Assembly: GCA_965153455.1 (NCBI GenBank)
Contig: OZ234500.1
Coordinates: 14,693,579 to 14,757,578, forward strand
Source: Sphagnum compactum
Taxonomy: Eukaryota; Bryophyta; Sphagnopsida; Sphagnales
Direction: 5' to 3'
Length of the DNA stretch: 64,000 nt
This document shows positions 61,114-64,000 of this stretch, piece after piece. A program made the position numbers and the translations under genes. Numbering within the stretch: the stretch's first letter is position 1; each line of letters begins with the position of its first letter. The notes below the pieces were generated by a model that was not told where the DNA came from, did not search any database, and worked only from the letters and a program-made list of their open reading frames with translations.

Positions 61114-61250
61114 ATGTAGTCTAAGAATGGGATATTTGTAATATCTAAAAATAATTTAAATGAATTTTGGGATTTTTACCATGTAGTCTAAGAATGGGAT
61201 ATTTGTAATATCTAAAAATAATTTAAATGAATTTTGGGATTTTTACCATG
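61114..61250 (+). repeat. Exact 67-bp tandem duplication
   Basis: The unit starting 'atgtagtctaagaatggg' at 61114 is repeated from 61181 with no difference that I can see, through 'gggatttttaccatg' at 61250. Exact identity implies a recent event. A diverged single relative lies at about 58,770-58,870. Confidence 0.9.
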
Positions 61251-61559
61251 ATACCAACATGAGCGCTGGTTCACACTTTACACAAGGCTTGGAAGTACAT
61301 GCTGGTTGGCCTGGTTGATTGAAGTTCACCCTGGCCAGGCCACATAGGTGGGTGTGGTGGTAACTTCATTTTGTGTGGGTTTAAACTGTAAACTGGATTT
61401 CTACCTTTGGAAGAGCCAGGCAAGTGGCCATTGAAAAAGGACATAGTGCCTGAATACGTGCGCCGACGTTGGGCCCAAAGACAAGCCGCTGACGCCTGAC
61501 TGCCTGCCTGGTTCACCGCCTCGTCTCTCTCGCGACTCGCTTGCTTCCAGGGTTTTTGT

Positions 61560-61845
61560 AACTGGCGACGTTTCGCCAAAAAGCGATGGATTTTTGAAGT
61601 ATTTAGTCGGCCAGAAGTGAGAGAGAAAAATGTTGAAGTCGCCAGATTCATGTATTTGGTTTTTTCATTGTGTAGCCAGAAATATAGAATGATGATTAAA
61701 CATTTGTACTTTATTGCAGCCTGGTTTATAGCCAGATTTTGGCTAGCTCTTCCTAGAGATGATTGCCATTTCTTCTACATCTTCCTATGGATGGATGATG
61801 ATTGCCACTTTGGCTACAAACAAAAATTAGTATTTAAAAAAAAAT
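61560..61845 (+). repeat. A-tailed dispersed repeat near the HMA gene
   Basis: Family blocks in order: 'cgacgtttcgccaaaa', 'agtcgccagattca', 'gtagccagaaatatagaatg', 'atagccagattttggctagc', 'gatgattgccactttggcta' and a final A-run at about 61,836-61,845. A 40-base stretch containing 'gatgattgcca' is locally doubled. It ends about 430 bases before the HMA gene start codon. Confidence 0.65.
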
Positions 61846-61849
61846 CTGC

Positions 61850-62278
61850 ACTTGCATGCTTCCTTCCTTCCTTCTTTCCTTTGCGCGCATTGCATTGCGT
61901 TGCACCCACCCTCCCTTGCGCTTATTTTAGCACCCGCGTTGCGCTACAATCTCGCCACCATTCCCTTTCCTTTCCATTTCTCACTTCCTCTCGCTCTTAC
62001 ACTTTCTCTCCTCACAAACCGACCATTCCTCCTTGTGTTTCCAATCTTATCAGCAAGCTTTTACTAGAAGCTTTTCCTTTTCCAATTCGTAAGACTTATA
62101 ACTTGTGCTGGATATTTCTGTTTTGTTTGTTTGCGTGTGTGTGTGTGTTTTTTGTTTAGGAGAGTTTGCAGTAGTAGCAGACTCCTCGCGGCAAAGAGAG
62201 AAGAAATCGTCTTCGTCGTCTGCAGTGTGTGTGTGTGTGCGCTTGTGACGTCCAGGGAGGTCTCTCTGAAGCGTCAGG
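61850..62278 (+). promoter_or_regulatory. Pyrimidine-rich leader / promoter of the HMA protein gene
   Basis: A (CTTC)n run at about 61,858-61,881 opens a strongly C/T-rich stretch to about 62,090, followed by two (GT)n runs at about 62,133-62,147 and 62,225-62,239. The start codon at 62279 follows closely. Pyrimidine-rich leaders are common in plant genes; no TATA box was assigned. Confidence 0.45.
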
Positions 62279-63760
62279 ATGGATAACGCTGAGGTACATG
62301 AGTTTTGGAGCTTGCTAGTCATTTCCATTGCTTGGAAATTTTGTAGCTGTGAGAACATTGTTGAGCTAGTAGAGTGGTTTTAGGAGCTTACAGAGATCAG
62401 GTACAAAGTTTTGAGATCAGGCGTTCACAAGCATTGGGAAGGTGGTTTGATGGTTAGCTTACGCGTGCATTTTGATGATGTTTTTTGTGATTTTCTGCCT
62501 GCCTGCCTGCCTGTCTGCAGCTGTTTTCCTATGGAGGTCATCATGGTGAGACTATGTGGATGCCACCAGGGGCTATGATGCCGGCGCCTCTGGGAACTAT
62601 GTGGCAACTGGTTCCAATAGACACGACGACTCCCAATATGAAGTCCAAAGAGAAGTCGGAAAAGGAGAAGCAAGATGGTGGTGGACAGCAAGAGAAGAAG
62701 CAGACGCCAGCAGCAAAACAGGACAAGCAGGGGAAGCAACAGCCGGTAACGATATACTGATCAGTTCCACCACATGTATCTTGCAGCTGCACATTCTCCT
62801 CCTGTGTCTTAAGAACACCACCGGCAGTTTCATTCAGGCTTTTATAACATGACTGCAGTGTGCTTCATATGTCTTCTGGGACTCTCTACTGTTGTGACGT
62901 GTTGCAGAAATTTGAGTTGAAGGTCAACATGTGCTGTGCAAAGTGTGCGGAGAAAGTGAAGGAAGAAATCTTCGAAGTCGCGGGTGAGTGATCGCATGTA
63001 TATATATTTCTTTCCACAATTGTTATCTCGTAAATCTCAGTAAAATCTAAGAGAATGCAGACAGAATTGAGCAATTGGGTCTTTCACAGACTCATGATGC
63101 ATGCTGGGTGTTTCATGTCAGTGGCCAGCAAGAAACCTATCTGACGATGGACATTGTTGTGAACTTGTAGGTGTCATGGACGTACAAACAGATGTTGCGA
63201 CTTCCAAAGTGACTGTATTCGGGAAGGTGCCAGACCCATTGCTAGTACTGAAGAAGGCCAGGAAAGTGAACAAGAAAGCAGAGTTCATTGGCGATCCGCT
63301 TGCGGCCGGGGAGCAGAAGAAGTCGGAGCTCAATAATATGGCTGTCAAATCCGATCAGAAGAAAAGTCTTGATCATCATCATCATCATCACAACAAGTCT
63401 AATAATAAATCTGCAGATCAAGACTCGCATTTTCTATTACCCACAGTTGGCTTTGAAGAATTCGTCGATCCCAGCAACAGCAGCAGCTTGTCGTCCACCA
63501 CGTACCGCAACTACTACACTACCAAACCTGCAATGGTAGCTGCAGCTCCTCCTCCTTACAGCAGCTACAATGGTATGATGCCTTATTACTATGCTCCCCA
63601 TCTGCATCATCAGCATCATTCTTCTTCTACAGCTGCTGCTGCTGCTTATCGGCCCAGTCAATCCTATCCTCCTAACCATTACCCTCAATACCTGGAAACG
63701 GATTCCTCCAACTACTACCCAAATCCCAACTACCTTACACACATCAAATCCAGCTATTGA
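62279..63760 (+). CDS. Heavy-metal-associated (HMA) domain protein, four exons
   Basis: A probable metal-binding or metallochaperone-type protein of the plant HPP/HIPP group. Exons: 62279-62293, 62521-62745, 62908-62983, 63171-63760, giving 301 aa; phases match throughout. Exon 1 codes only MDNAE. Residues 6-80 are Met/Pro- then Lys/Gln-rich. The HMA fold spans about 81-145: 'KFELKVNMCCAKCAEKVKEE' supplies the metal-binding Cys pair in MCCxxC form (Cys90 and Cys93), followed by 'VAGVMDVQTDVATSKVTVFG' and 'DPLLVLKKARKVNKKAEF'. A His run (about 174-179) and a Tyr/Pro/His-rich tail follow. The C-terminus is '...THIKSSY', with no CaaX box, so it is not an isoprenylated HIPP but an HPP-type member. 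The intron before exon 2 ends in a (TGCC)n run used as polypyrimidine tract. Metal and partner are unknown. Confidence 0.92.
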
Positions 63761-64000
63761 TCAGCAGCTCCTTCGCCAAATGGTTGAATATTGTAAAATA
63801 TAATATGGGTGCAGCTCGCTCCACATCATCCAGACTTATAACTCAGTTGCAGCAGATCAACCTGCGATCAATCCTGCTATCTCTAGTATATAGTATCCTG
63901 CTGCGATTGAGTACAATAAAAATTTTAGTTGTTTTGTGTACAGCTCTTTTAGCATCTGCTGCTGCGACGCTTAGACTGGACAAAACATCTAATCTTCCAA
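63761..64000 (+). terminator. 3' UTR of the HMA gene with poly(A) signal
   Basis: A canonical AATAAA at 63915-63920 lies about 155 bases after the stop codon in non-coding sequence, a usual distance for plant genes. The window ends before the transcript's downstream flank can be judged. Confidence 0.55.

Noticed and set aside
61271-61651. 126-codon minus-strand frame rich in Gln, Arg and Ser
   Set aside because: No motif, and its upstream part overlaps a dispersed repeat copy.

Overview
The window looks like nuclear DNA of a land plant. It has GT-AG introns, long AT-rich gene-poor stretches full of decayed transposable elements, and four genes of land-plant families: an NPH3/RPT2-like BTB protein, an OTU-type deubiquitinase, a HECATE-like (subfamily VIII) bHLH factor, and a heavy-metal-associated (HMA) domain protein. 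The species cannot be fixed from the sequence. A non-seed plant (bryophyte, lycophyte or fern) is only a guess from the intergenic style. All four genes appear complete. I joined the exons by hand from reading frames, splice signals and family motifs.

Layout. 1-3,300: dispersed repeats. 3,400-8,350: the NPH3-like gene on the plus strand (six exons, about 863 aa). 10,504-14,836: the OTU deubiquitinase on the minus strand (ten coding exons, 397 aa), convergent with the NPH3-like gene, with a probable 5' UTR intron up to 16,424 and a GA/GC-rich promoter near 16,900. 17,100-37,700: a repeat desert holding a Ty3/gypsy integrase tail, a CACTA-like foldback, a hAT-type MITE with an 8-bp target duplication, an ACCT-type tetranucleotide tract, a tRNA-derived SINE head, degenerate minisatellites, a decayed pogo-like transposase, and a cluster of A-tailed repeats. 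38,634-40,268: an intronless HEC-like bHLH gene with a long pyrimidine-rich leader. 40,300-61,800: mostly non-coding, with unexplained GC-richer patches at 51.6-56.5 kb and more repeats, including a possible solo LTR and an element with long inverted termini. 62,279-63,760: the HMA protein gene (four exons, 301 aa).

The four genes do not form a pathway. They are ordinary neighbours separated by repeat-rich DNA. No previously undescribed multi-gene system is visible. The most informative non-genic observations are the A-tailed dispersed repeat family (about 14 copies in both orientations), the hAT-type MITE with clean target-site duplication, and several foldback structures.
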